Below are positions 24,862-33,224 of a stretch of 64,000 nucleotides of DNA, one piece after another. A model generated the notes under the pieces. The model was not told the origin of the DNA. It made no database searches and saw only the letters and a list, made by a program, of their open reading frames with translations. Source of the stretch: Ferrovibrio sp964218355 (lineage in GTDB: Bacteria; Pseudomonadota; Alphaproteobacteria; Ferrovibrionales; Ferrovibrionaceae); the NCBI RefSeq assembly GCF_964218355.1, contig NZ_CAXPMC010000011.1:1-64000 (forward strand), read 5' to 3'. A program made the translations under genes and the position numbers. Each line of letters begins with the position of its first letter. Within the stretch, counting starts at the first letter, position 1.

Positions 24862-25578
24862 ATGAAGCGTTTCTACAAGACCGTTTCGGTGCAGCCGCGC
24901 GATGGCGGCAGTGTCGTGCTGCTCGATGGGCGGGTCCTGAAAACCCCGGCCAGGGCCGAGATGGTGCTGCCGACCCGCGCTCTGGCCGAAGCCGTTGCCG
25001 CGGAATGGGACGCCCAGCAGACCAAGATCGCGCCCCTGCAGATGCCGCTGACCCGGCTGGCGGCCACGGCGATTGACCGGGTCGCGGCCGATCCGGCGCC
25101 GACGATGCAGGACATCCTGCGCTATGGCAGCACTGACCTGCTGTCTTACCGGGTCGCGGAACCGGCCGGTCTGGCCGCGCGGCAGGTGGCGGTCTGGCAG
25201 CCGCTGCTGGACTGGTTCCGCCAGCGCTTCGATATCCAGCTGCAGGTCACCACGGGGATTGTGGCCGTGCCGCAGGCTGCCGACATGCCGGTCCGTCTGA
25301 CCCGTATCTGCGATGCCCTCGATGCCATGCGCCTGACCGCGCTGCATGCCGCGACCACGATCACCGGTTCCGTGGTACTGGGTCTGGCGATGCTGGAGCG
25401 GCATCAGGCCGCGGCCGCGGCCCATGCCGCCGGATTGCTGGACGAGCTGTATCAGGCCGAGCAGTGGGGCGAGGATGACGAAGCACGGCAGCGCCGGGCA
25501 GCCCTGCTGGCCGAACTGCAGGCCGTCGAGATCTTTCTGGAATGCCTGTCCCGCCCTGAAGGCACGGATTTACACTGA
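24862..25578 (+). CDS. ATP12-family F1-ATPase assembly chaperone
   Basis: The 238-residue protein starts MKRFYKTVSV and shows the ATP12 features LDGRVLKTPARAEMVLPT and ALAEAVAAEWDAQQ, then a helical C-terminal domain with TTITGSVVLGLAML. In mitochondria ATP12 binds the F1 alpha subunit before assembly; alphaproteobacteria keep the family. Its position downstream of rluC and a HAD gene is the ancestral order. Confidence 0.92.
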   Translation: MKRFYKTVSVQPRDGGSVVLLDGRVLKTPARAEMVLPTRALAEAVAAEWDAQQTKIAPLQMPLTRLAATAIDRVAADPAPTMQDILRYGSTDLLSYRVAEPAGLAARQVAVWQPLLDWFRQRFDIQLQVTTGIVAVPQAADMPVRLTRICDALDAMRLTALHAATTITGSVVLGLAMLERHQAAAAAHAAGLLDELYQAEQWGEDDEARQRRAALLAELQAVEIFLECLSRPEGTDLH

Positions 25579-25620
25579 CGGTACCGGGTGGCATCCATTT
25601 CGTCAGCCGGAGGTAGAGGG

Positions 25621-25653
25621 CCGGGAAAAATTCTCCAAGTTCTTTTTGCCCGG
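25621..25653. repeat. Inverted repeat before the pentapeptide-repeat gene
   Basis: CCGGGAAAAA (25621-25630) pairs with TTTTTGCCCGG (25643-25653) with one bulged G and a 12-base loop. It lies in the AT-richer gap before the start at 25722 and could be the end signal of the ATP12 transcript or an operator; a weak promoter TTGCCC/TAGAAT (25646, 25671) overlaps its right arm. Confidence 0.4.
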
Positions 25654-25721
25654 AATCAGTTTCTAAGTGATAGAATTGGAAAGTATTCAGCAACGCATCA
25701 TGGTCGGCTGGGGGGCCGGAC

Positions 25722-26969
25722 ATGGCCACAACCGACTTCAACAGGCGCCAGAAACCCAAGGTCGGGTATGGCGAGCTCCTGGCGGCGATTGCCGACCATG
25801 AGAAATACCGCCAGCGTCTGCCGGGCGGGCGGCGGGCTATTTTCCAGTTCCGCGACCTGTCGAACCTGACCATGGCCGGGGCCGATCTGGCCGGCGCCGA
25901 TTTCACCGGCTGCAATCTGCAATCGGTCAACCTCGCCGATACCAATCTGAGCCAGTCGGTCCTGTATGGCGCCGACCTGCGCGGCGCCATGCTGCAGGGC
26001 GCGCGGCTCGACCGTGCCGACTTGCGCGGCGCTTCCCTGCGGGGCGCCGACCTGACCGGCGCCCGCCTCAATGACGCGGACATGCGCGACGGGGTGATCG
26101 CCGAACGTGACCTGACCGGCAAGATGCAGCTGAAGAAACCGGATCACGATGCCGTCGATCTGGCAGGGGCGCGGCTGGTTGCGGCGGATCTGACCGGGGC
26201 CAACCTGACCGGATGCAGCGCCGGCCGCACCGATTTCACCGATGCCATCATGGTCAACTGCGTGCTGACCCGGGCCAACCTGGCGGCAGCCCGGCTGGAA
26301 GGCGCCAACCTGTCCGGCGCGGATCTGTCGGGCGCCAACCTCAAGGACGCGCAGATGCGCGGTGCCGTGATGGTCGGCGTGAAATTCGAGAAGACGGTCA
26401 TGGAAGGCGCCGATACCGAGGGCGTTCTGGACGACAAGCCGCGCGGACGCCCGCTGGCGGAACTGGGCGTGCCGGTCGAGGAGGCCTTCCGGCTTTACCG
26501 GCTCTGGGTGGAAACCGGGGGGCGGCAGGGGCGGCTGTTCGATTTCAGCCGGCTCGACCTGCGCGGGATCGGTCCGCGGCCCGGGCTGGTGCTGACCGGG
26601 GCCTCGCTGGATGGCAGCATCCTGCAGGGCCTGAACCTGCAGAAGGCATCCCTGCAGGGCGTGCGCCTGATCGGCGCCGACCTGCGCGACTGCAATCTTG
26701 CCGGTGCCGACCTGCGCGGTGCCAATATGGCGGATGCCATGCTGGTGCGGGCGGACCTGCGCGATGCCGATCTGCGCCCGCTGATGATCGGCGCCGACCG
26801 TGCCCACCCGGTCAACCTGACCCGCAGCCTGCTGCGTTCGGCCGATCTGCGTGGCGCCAAACTGCGCGATGCCATGCTCGAAGCGGCCGATCTGTCGCGT
26901 GCCCTGCTGCAGGGGGCAGACCTTTCGGGAACGCAAATCCCGCAGAATCCGGCCAAACCGGCAGGCTAA
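25722..26969 (+). CDS. Pentapeptide-repeat protein, two repeat blocks
   Basis: The 415-residue protein has runs of A(D/N)LxG pentapeptides, for example GADLAGADFTGCNLQ and GADLRGAMLQGARLDRADLR, expected to fold as right-handed four-sided beta helices. Block one spans about residues 40-235. A non-repeat linker with EEAFRLYRLWVETGGRQGR (about 249-267) separates it from block two (about 284-405). Some pentapeptide proteins mimic DNA and bind gyrase, but nothing here shows that. No signal peptide is visible, so it is likely cytosolic. Neighbouring genes give no clear role. Confidence 0.88.
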   Translation: MATTDFNRRQKPKVGYGELLAAIADHEKYRQRLPGGRRAIFQFRDLSNLTMAGADLAGADFTGCNLQSVNLADTNLSQSVLYGADLRGAMLQGARLDRADLRGASLRGADLTGARLNDADMRDGVIAERDLTGKMQLKKPDHDAVDLAGARLVAADLTGANLTGCSAGRTDFTDAIMVNCVLTRANLAAARLEGANLSGADLSGANLKDAQMRGAVMVGVKFEKTVMEGADTEGVLDDKPRGRPLAELGVPVEEAFRLYRLWVETGGRQGRLFDFSRLDLRGIGPRPGLVLTGASLDGSILQGLNLQKASLQGVRLIGADLRDCNLAGADLRGANMADAMLVRADLRDADLRPLMIGADRAHPVNLTRSLLRSADLRGAKLRDAMLEAADLSRALLQGADLSGTQIPQNPAKPAG

Positions 26970-27110
26970 CTGCCTGAAAACATGGCGTTAGGTGCAGCCG
27001 CCCGGCTATTTTGCACTGCCGCGCGATATGCTATCCCAACCGACGAGATTGTCATTGCCGCGTCATGTTCCGGCCGGGCTGCAGATGGTCCGGCCAATGG
27101 GGGGAGTTGC

Positions 27111-28643
27111 ATGCAGGACATTATCCGCCAGCTGGAAGAAAAGCGTGCCCAGGCCCGCGAGGGCGGGGGGCGCAAGCGCATCGAGGCGCAGCATGCCAAG
27201 GGCAAGCTGACCGCGCGCGAACGGCTGCTGCTGCTGCTCGATCCCGGTTCCTTCGAGGAATGGGACATGTTCGTCGAGCATGACTGCACCGATTTCGGCA
27301 TGGCCGAGCAGAAGGTGGCCGGCGACGGCGTGGTCACCGGCTATGGCACCATCAACGGCCGCCCTGTCTTCGTGTTCAGCCAGGATTTCACCGTGTTCGG
27401 CGGTTCGCTGTCTGCCAGCCATGCCAAGAAAATCTGCAAGGTGATGGACACGGCGATGAAGGTGGGTGCGCCGGTGATCGGGCTGAACGATTCCGGCGGA
27501 GCCCGCATCCAGGAAGGCGTCGATTCCCTTGCCGGCTATGCGGAAGTATTCCAGCGCAACGTGATGGCCTCCGGCGTGGTGCCGCAGATTTCCGTCATCA
27601 TGGGCCCCTGTGCCGGCGGTGCCGTGTATTCGCCGGCGATGACCGACTTCATCTTCATGGTGAAGGATTCGAGCTACATGTTCGTCACCGGTCCTGATGT
27701 CGTGAAGACGGTGACCCAGGAAGTGGTGACGCAGGAACAGCTCGGCGGCGCCATCACCCACACCACGAAATCCTCGGTCGCCGACAATGCCTACGAGAAC
27801 GATCTCGAGGCACTGGCGCAGACCCGCCGGCTGTTCGATTTCATGCCGCTCAGCAACCGCGAAAAGCCGCCGGTGCGCGAGAGCTGGGACCCGATCACCC
27901 GGCAGGAAGCCTCGCTCGACACGCTGGTACCGCCGAACCCGAACAAGCCCTATGACATGAAGGAGCTGATCGAGAAGGTGGTCGACGAGGGCGACTTCTT
28001 CGAGATCCAGCCGAACTACGCCAAGAACATCATCACCGGGCTGGCCCGCATCGGCGGCCAGACGGTCGGCATCGTCGCCAACCAGCCGATGGTTCTGGCT
28101 GGCTGCCTCGACATCGATTCCAGCCGCAAGGGGGCGCGTTTTGTGCGCTTCTGCGACTGCTACGACATCCCGATCGTCACCTTCGTCGACGTGCCGGGCT
28201 TCCTGCCGGGTACCGCGCAGGAATATGGCGGCATCATCAAGCATGGCGCCAAGCTGTTATTCGCCTATGCCGAGGCGACCACGCCGAAGGTGACCGTGAT
28301 CACCCGCAAGGCCTATGGCGGTGCCTATGACGTGATGGCCTCCAAGCATCTGCGCGGCGACCTCAACTATGCCTGGCCGACCGCCGAGATCGCGGTGATG
28401 GGTCCGAAGGGTGCGGTCGAGATCATCTTCCGCGGCGAGATCGGCGATGCCGACAAGATCGCCGCCCGCACGGAAGAGTACCGGCAGAAATTCGCCAACC
28501 CCTTCGTCGCCGGCCATCGCGGCTTCATCGACGATGTGATCATGCCGCATAACACGCGCTACCGGATTGCCCGCTCGCTCGCGCTGCTGCGCGACAAGAA
28601 GCTGGAAAATCCGTGGAAGAAGCACGACAACATCCCGCTGTAA
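27111..28643 (+). CDS. pccB: Propionyl-CoA carboxylase beta (carboxyltransferase) subunit
   Basis: The 510-residue protein starts at ATG 27111 behind GGGGGGAG and matches full-length PccB. It has the ACC-type carboxyltransferase folds with GLNDSGGARIQEGVDSL and GPCAGGAVYSPAMTDF (N half) and FVDVPGFLPGTAQEYGGI and RKAYGGAYDVMASKH (C half), the oxyanion Gly-Gly sites. It transfers CO2 from biotin on PccA to propionyl-CoA, giving methylmalonyl-CoA. The frame is open upstream to 26982 without support. pccA follows after 13 bases. Confidence 0.95.
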   Translation: MQDIIRQLEEKRAQAREGGGRKRIEAQHAKGKLTARERLLLLLDPGSFEEWDMFVEHDCTDFGMAEQKVAGDGVVTGYGTINGRPVFVFSQDFTVFGGSLSASHAKKICKVMDTAMKVGAPVIGLNDSGGARIQEGVDSLAGYAEVFQRNVMASGVVPQISVIMGPCAGGAVYSPAMTDFIFMVKDSSYMFVTGPDVVKTVTQEVVTQEQLGGAITHTTKSSVADNAYENDLEALAQTRRLFDFMPLSNREKPPVRESWDPITRQEASLDTLVPPNPNKPYDMKELIEKVVDEGDFFEIQPNYAKNIITGLARIGGQTVGIVANQPMVLAGCLDIDSSRKGARFVRFCDCYDIPIVTFVDVPGFLPGTAQEYGGIIKHGAKLLFAYAEATTPKVTVITRKAYGGAYDVMASKHLRGDLNYAWPTAEIAVMGPKGAVEIIFRGEIGDADKIAARTEEYRQKFANPFVAGHRGFIDDVIMPHNTRYRIARSLALLRDKKLENPWKKHDNIPL

Positions 28644-28656
28644 GGTGGCGCGTATC

Positions 28657-30657
28657 ATGAGCAAGAAGCTGTTCGACAAGATCCTGATCGCCAACCGCGG
28701 TGAGATCGCCTGCCGTGTCATCAAGACCTGCCGCCGGCTCGGCATCAGGACCGTGGCGGTCTATTCCGATGCCGATGACGGCGCGCTGCATATGCGCATG
28801 GCCGACGAGGCGGTGCATATCGGCGCGGCAGCCGCGGCTGAGAGTTACCTCGTCATCGAGAAGATCGTTGCTGCCTGCAAAAAGACCGGCGCCCAGGCAG
28901 TGCATCCGGGTTACGGCTTCCTGTCGGAAAACCGCGCCTTCGCGGCGGCGCTCAAGGAAGCCGGTATCGCCTTCATCGGCCCGAACCCGGAAGCGATCTA
29001 CGCGATGGGCGACAAGATCGAATCGAAGAAGCTGGCCAGCAAGGCCGGCGTCTCGACCGTGCCGGGCTATCTCGGCGCCATTGCCTCGACCGACGAGGCC
29101 GTGAAGATCGCCACCGATATCGGCTTCCCGGTGATGATCAAGGCTTCGGCCGGCGGTGGCGGCAAGGGCATGCGCATCGCCCGCTCGGCGGATGAAGTCG
29201 CGCAGGGTTTCTCGTCGGCGACCAACGAGGCGAAGAATTCTTTCGGCGACGACCGCGTCTTCATCGAGAAGTACATCGAACAGCCGCGGCATATCGAAAT
29301 CCAGGTGCTGGGCGACAAGCACGGCAACGTGATCTTCCTGCATGAGCGCGAATGCTCGATCCAGCGCCGGCATCAGAAAGTCATCGAAGAGGCGCCGAGC
29401 CCGTTCCTCGATGCGAAGACCCGCAAGGCGATGGGTGAACAGGCCGTGGCACTGGCGAAAACCGTCAGTTACGACAGCGCCGGCACGGTGGAGTTCATCG
29501 TCGGACCCGACCGCAGCTTCTATTTCCTTGAGATGAATACCCGCCTGCAGGTCGAGCATCCGGTCACCGAGCTGATCACCGGCATCGACCTGGTCGAGCA
29601 GATGATCCGCGTCGCCGCCGGCGAGACGCTGGCAATCAAACAGGATGATGTGAAGCTGGACGGCTGGGCCGTCGAGGCGCGCATCTATGCGGAAGATCCG
29701 CTGCGCGGCTTCTTGCCGTCGACCGGCCGGCTGGTGCGCTGGCGCACGGCGCCGGAATCGGATGTCATCCGCAACGATACCGGCGTTGTGGAAGGCAGCG
29801 AGATCAGCATGTTCTACGACCCGATGATCTCCAAGCTGTGCTCTTACGGCAAGGACCGCGAGACGGCCGTCTCCACCCTGTCGGCGGCACTGGACGAGAC
29901 CTGGATCGCCGGCATCGGCCATAACGTCAATTTCCTCTCGGCGGTACTGGATCACCCGCGTTTCCGGGCCGGTAACATCTCCACCAATTTCATCGCCGAG
30001 GAATGGCCGAACGGTTTCGGTGGCACCGAACTGCCGGAAGAGCGGCGCAACGCGGTGCTGGCCATCGCGGTGCTGGTGCATATCCGCAACGAACTGCGTG
30101 CCCGCCATCTCGGCGGCAAGCTCGGCCTGCCGGAATGGCAGCCGCCGGCCGACTGGATCGCCTTCCTGAGCGGCAGCGAGTTTCCGCTGACAGTGTCCGA
30201 CGCCGAAGGCGGCTGCGACATCAGGCTGAAGAAGGGCAAGGCGCTGAAGGTGCGTTCGGCCTGGAAGCCGGGCGAGGCCTTCTTCCGTGGCAGCGTGAAC
30301 GGCCAGCCGCTGGTTGCCCGTGTTGCCGGCCGACCCGACGGCCTGCGCATCGTGCATGGCGGAGCCGAACTCGACATCGCCGTGCGCACTCCGCAGGCGG
30401 CGGAACTGGCCCGCCTGATGCCCGAGAAGCTGCCGCCCGACATGTCGAAATACCTGCTCTGTCCGATGCCTGGCCTGGTGGTGTCGATCAGCGTTGCCGA
30501 AGGCGAGGCGGTCAAGGCCGGCCAGGCGCTGGCGGTGGTCGAGGCGATGAAGATGGAGAACGTGCTGCGCGCCGAGCGCGACGGCACAGTGAAGAAGGTC
30601 AATGCCAAGAAGGGCGACAGCCTCGCGGTCGACCAGGTGATCCTCGAATTCGCCTGA
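28657..30657 (+). CDS. pccA: Propionyl-CoA carboxylase alpha (biotin carboxylase + biotin carrier) subunit
   Basis: The 666-residue protein starts MSKKLFDKILIANRGEIACR. It has the biotin carboxylase ATP-grasp (KASAGGGGKGMRIA near residue 160-173; EMNTRLQVEHPVTE near 290-305), the BT linker domain, and a C-terminal biotinyl domain with EAMKMEN, whose Lys632 carries biotin. Spacing of 35 residues from that lysine to the end is typical. It works with PccB in propionate, odd-chain and branched amino-acid breakdown. No methylmalonyl-CoA mutase or pccR-type regulator is in the window. Confidence 0.95.
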   Translation: MSKKLFDKILIANRGEIACRVIKTCRRLGIRTVAVYSDADDGALHMRMADEAVHIGAAAAAESYLVIEKIVAACKKTGAQAVHPGYGFLSENRAFAAALKEAGIAFIGPNPEAIYAMGDKIESKKLASKAGVSTVPGYLGAIASTDEAVKIATDIGFPVMIKASAGGGGKGMRIARSADEVAQGFSSATNEAKNSFGDDRVFIEKYIEQPRHIEIQVLGDKHGNVIFLHERECSIQRRHQKVIEEAPSPFLDAKTRKAMGEQAVALAKTVSYDSAGTVEFIVGPDRSFYFLEMNTRLQVEHPVTELITGIDLVEQMIRVAAGETLAIKQDDVKLDGWAVEARIYAEDPLRGFLPSTGRLVRWRTAPESDVIRNDTGVVEGSEISMFYDPMISKLCSYGKDRETAVSTLSAALDETWIAGIGHNVNFLSAVLDHPRFRAGNISTNFIAEEWPNGFGGTELPEERRNAVLAIAVLVHIRNELRARHLGGKLGLPEWQPPADWIAFLSGSEFPLTVSDAEGGCDIRLKKGKALKVRSAWKPGEAFFRGSVNGQPLVARVAGRPDGLRIVHGGAELDIAVRTPQAAELARLMPEKLPPDMSKYLLCPMPGLVVSISVAEGEAVKAGQALAVVEAMKMENVLRAERDGTVKKVNAKKGDSLAVDQVILEFA

Positions 30658-30682
30658 TCGCCGTGGCCATCGCACGCCAGTC

Positions 30683-31333
30683 ATGATCCGCCTGAAAGTC
30701 TGCTGCATCGCCACACCGGACGAGGCCCGGCTCGCCATCGCCCATGGCGCCTCGGCCTTGGGACTGGTCGCCGAGATGCCGAGCGGGCCCGGGGTGATCG
30801 GCGACGATGCCATTGCCGAGATCGCCGCCATGGTGCCGCCGCCGGTGGCCACCTTCCTGCTGACCAGCCGGCATGACGGCGAGGCCATCGTCGAGCATCT
30901 GCGGCTCTGCGGCACCAACACGGTGCAGCTGGTGGATTACGTACCGGTGGCGGCCTATGCCGTGATCCGCCGCGCCCTGCCATCCGTGCGGATCGTGCAG
31001 GTGGTGCATGTCGAGGACGAGGACAGCGCCGCCTTCGCGCTGGACCGCGCCCGCCATGTCGATGCCCTGCTGCTGGACAGCGGCAACACGAAGCTGGCGG
31101 TGAAGGAACTGGGCGGCACCGGCCGCACGCATGACTGGGGCCTCAGCCGCCGCATCGTTGCCGAATGCGGCCGGCCGGTCTTTCTCGCCGGCGGCATCCG
31201 GCCCGACAATGTGGCCGGGGCGGTGGCGGCGGTGCAGCCCTTCGGCATCGACCTGTGCAGCGGCGTGCGCACCGGGGGCCGGCTCGATGCCGGCAAGCTG
31301 GCGGCACTGGCGGCCGAACTGCGGCGGGTCTGA
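30683..31333 (+). CDS. TrpF-like (phosphoribosylanthranilate-isomerase family) protein
   Basis: The 216-residue TIM barrel keeps the TrpF catalytic pair: Cys7 in LKVCCIA and the Asp of ALLLDSGN, followed by the phosphate-binding GGTGRTHDW and FLAGGIRPDNV, and ends GIDLCSGVRTGGRLD. It lacks the usual SPR-containing loop after strand 2, having AEMPSGPGVIGDD instead. It lies 25 bases after pccA, not with trpGDC 27 kb away, so it may be a paralogue acting on a different sugar phosphate rather than the tryptophan-pathway enzyme. Confidence 0.75.
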   Translation: MIRLKVCCIATPDEARLAIAHGASALGLVAEMPSGPGVIGDDAIAEIAAMVPPPVATFLLTSRHDGEAIVEHLRLCGTNTVQLVDYVPVAAYAVIRRALPSVRIVQVVHVEDEDSAAFALDRARHVDALLLDSGNTKLAVKELGGTGRTHDWGLSRRIVAECGRPVFLAGGIRPDNVAGAVAAVQPFGIDLCSGVRTGGRLDAGKLAALAAELRRV

Positions 31334-31430
31334 GCTGTCCCGGGTCTGCGACGGCTTGCCGGTACTGGCCGTCCGTGCAGGGATTGTGTCAGGATGCGGC
31401 CCGGGCCGGATCAGGGAGATTGCCGGAAGG

Positions 31431-33080
31431 ATGCCGATTCGCATTGCGCTTTTGCTGACGGTCGCGGCGGTGGCCGCGTGGCCCTGCATGGCCGGTGCGG
31501 CGGATAAATGGCAGCCCCATGTCGAGGCCGGCGGCAAGCTGGGCAACCAGCGCAGCATTGGCGAAAGCGACCTGTTCCTGCCGCTGCTGCAGGATGACAG
31601 CGCCCTGCTGTTTGCCGACCTGCGCGCCAAGCTGGATGACAGCAATTCGCGCGAGGGCAATCTCGGGCTCGGTTTCCGCCAGATCATCGCCGGCAGCTGG
31701 ATTGCCGGCGGCTATGCCTTCTACGACCGCCGCCGCACCGAAACCGGCAACCTGTTCAACCAGGCGACCCTGGGTGCGGAGATTCTCGGCGAGACCTGGG
31801 ACCTGCGGCTGAACGGCTACCTGCCCCAGGGCGGCGCGCAGACGATCCCCGGCACCGGCGGCGGGGGATCGGTCGGCCTGCTGTCGGGCAGCAGCTTCCT
31901 GGTACAAAGCCGCACGGAATCGCGCGAACGCGCCCTACCGGGTTTCGATGCCGAACTCGGCTACCGCCTGCCATTCGACGGCATCGACCTGCGGCTGTTC
32001 GCCGGCGGCTTCTATTTCGATGCTCCCGACTTTCCCAGCGTGACCGGCCCGCGGGCGCGGCTGGAAGCCGGCTGGGACGACCTGCCGCTGCTGGGTGCGG
32101 GTTCGCGGCTGACCCTTGGTGGCGAGGTCCAGACCGACAATATCCGCGGCGACCAGGGCTTTCTGATGGCCCGGCTGCGCATTCCGCTGAATTTCGGCGA
32201 ACCGCAGCCGAAACTCAGCGCCATCGAGCGGCGCATGACCACCTATGTCGAGCGCGACGTGGATATCGTGGCGGGGTCGCGGCTGGGCGGCACGAAAACC
32301 GAGGCCGCCACCGCAACACTGGCCAACGGCACCAGCGTATCGTCCTTCACCACGGTGGATGCGGCAGGAAACCTGATCACCGCGGCCACTGGCGCCGGTG
32401 CGAATTCCCTGCTGGTGGTGGATGGCGCGGCCGGCACGGTCAATGTCGGTGCACCGGTCAACCTCAGCAGCGGCCAGATGATCGTCGGTGGCGGCTCCAC
32501 GATCACCGTGACATCGGCAACGGGTCAGACCGCTTCGGTCACCCTGCCGGGTTCGGCGGCCACCGTGAACGGCACCAGCGCGATCAACAACGTGTTCAAC
32601 ATGGCCACCGGCTCGTCACTGACCGGCCTGACGATCACCGGCGGCCAGAATGCCGTCACCATGACGGCGGCCAACAATGTCCGGCTCAGCAACCTGACGA
32701 TTTCCAACACTGCACAGAACGGTGTCGAGGTCTCCGGATCGGACGGCCTGACCATCAGCAATGTCAGCATGAACAATATGGGCAGCGGCACCGGCTTTGG
32801 CGTCCAGTTCAACAGCAGCAGCAACAATGCCTCGTTCAGCAGCCTGACGGTCAGCAATTCCGCCATCGGCGTCCGCTTCGCCAGTGGCGGCACCTACAAC
32901 AATGTCAGCTTCGCGTCGACGACCATGACCAGCCTGACCAATGGGGTATTCGTGCAGGCGGCCGCGACGCTGGGCTCGCCGTCCGGCAGTATCACCACGA
33001 CCACCGTCACCACACCCTGCAACAATGCCGGCACCATCACCGGCTCGACACTGCAGATCAACGGCACGCCCTGTAACTGA
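31431..33080 (+). CDS. Inverse autotransporter with a beta-helix passenger
   Basis: The 549-residue protein has a signal peptide (about 1-23), then a barrel with the inverse autotransporter pattern: DDSALLFADLRAKLDDSNSR, NLGLGFRQI, AGGYAFYDRRRTETGN, PGFDAELGYRLPFDG, a GGFYFDAP strand, and the closing mark RRMTTYVERDVDIVAGSR at about 268-285. Residues from about 290 form a Thr/Ser/Asn-rich passenger whose 490s-to-520s region has repeating short strands (LSNLTISNTAQNGVEVSGSD, LTISNVSMNN, FSSLTVSNSAIGVRF), typical of parallel beta helices. The end has two TPCN motifs (Cys530, Cys548). Expected place is the cell surface. GGAAGG precedes ATG 31431. Confidence 0.82.
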   Translation: MPIRIALLLTVAAVAAWPCMAGAADKWQPHVEAGGKLGNQRSIGESDLFLPLLQDDSALLFADLRAKLDDSNSREGNLGLGFRQIIAGSWIAGGYAFYDRRRTETGNLFNQATLGAEILGETWDLRLNGYLPQGGAQTIPGTGGGGSVGLLSGSSFLVQSRTESRERALPGFDAELGYRLPFDGIDLRLFAGGFYFDAPDFPSVTGPRARLEAGWDDLPLLGAGSRLTLGGEVQTDNIRGDQGFLMARLRIPLNFGEPQPKLSAIERRMTTYVERDVDIVAGSRLGGTKTEAATATLANGTSVSSFTTVDAAGNLITAATGAGANSLLVVDGAAGTVNVGAPVNLSSGQMIVGGGSTITVTSATGQTASVTLPGSAATVNGTSAINNVFNMATGSSLTGLTITGGQNAVTMTAANNVRLSNLTISNTAQNGVEVSGSDGLTISNVSMNNMGSGTGFGVQFNSSSNNASFSSLTVSNSAIGVRFASGGTYNNVSFASTTMTSLTNGVFVQAAATLGSPSGSITTTTVTTPCNNAGTITGSTLQINGTPCN

Positions 33081-33224
33081 CGGCTGCCGGGTGGTCCAGG
33101 CGCCGTTCCTGTAACTGCGGTCACTTTACGTACCCGACAAATGTTGCAGATGTCACCGGCCTGTCACAGAGGTCGGCTATCTGTGGCCGCAACAGATCAG
33201 CCTTACCCCGGGTACAAGAATACG

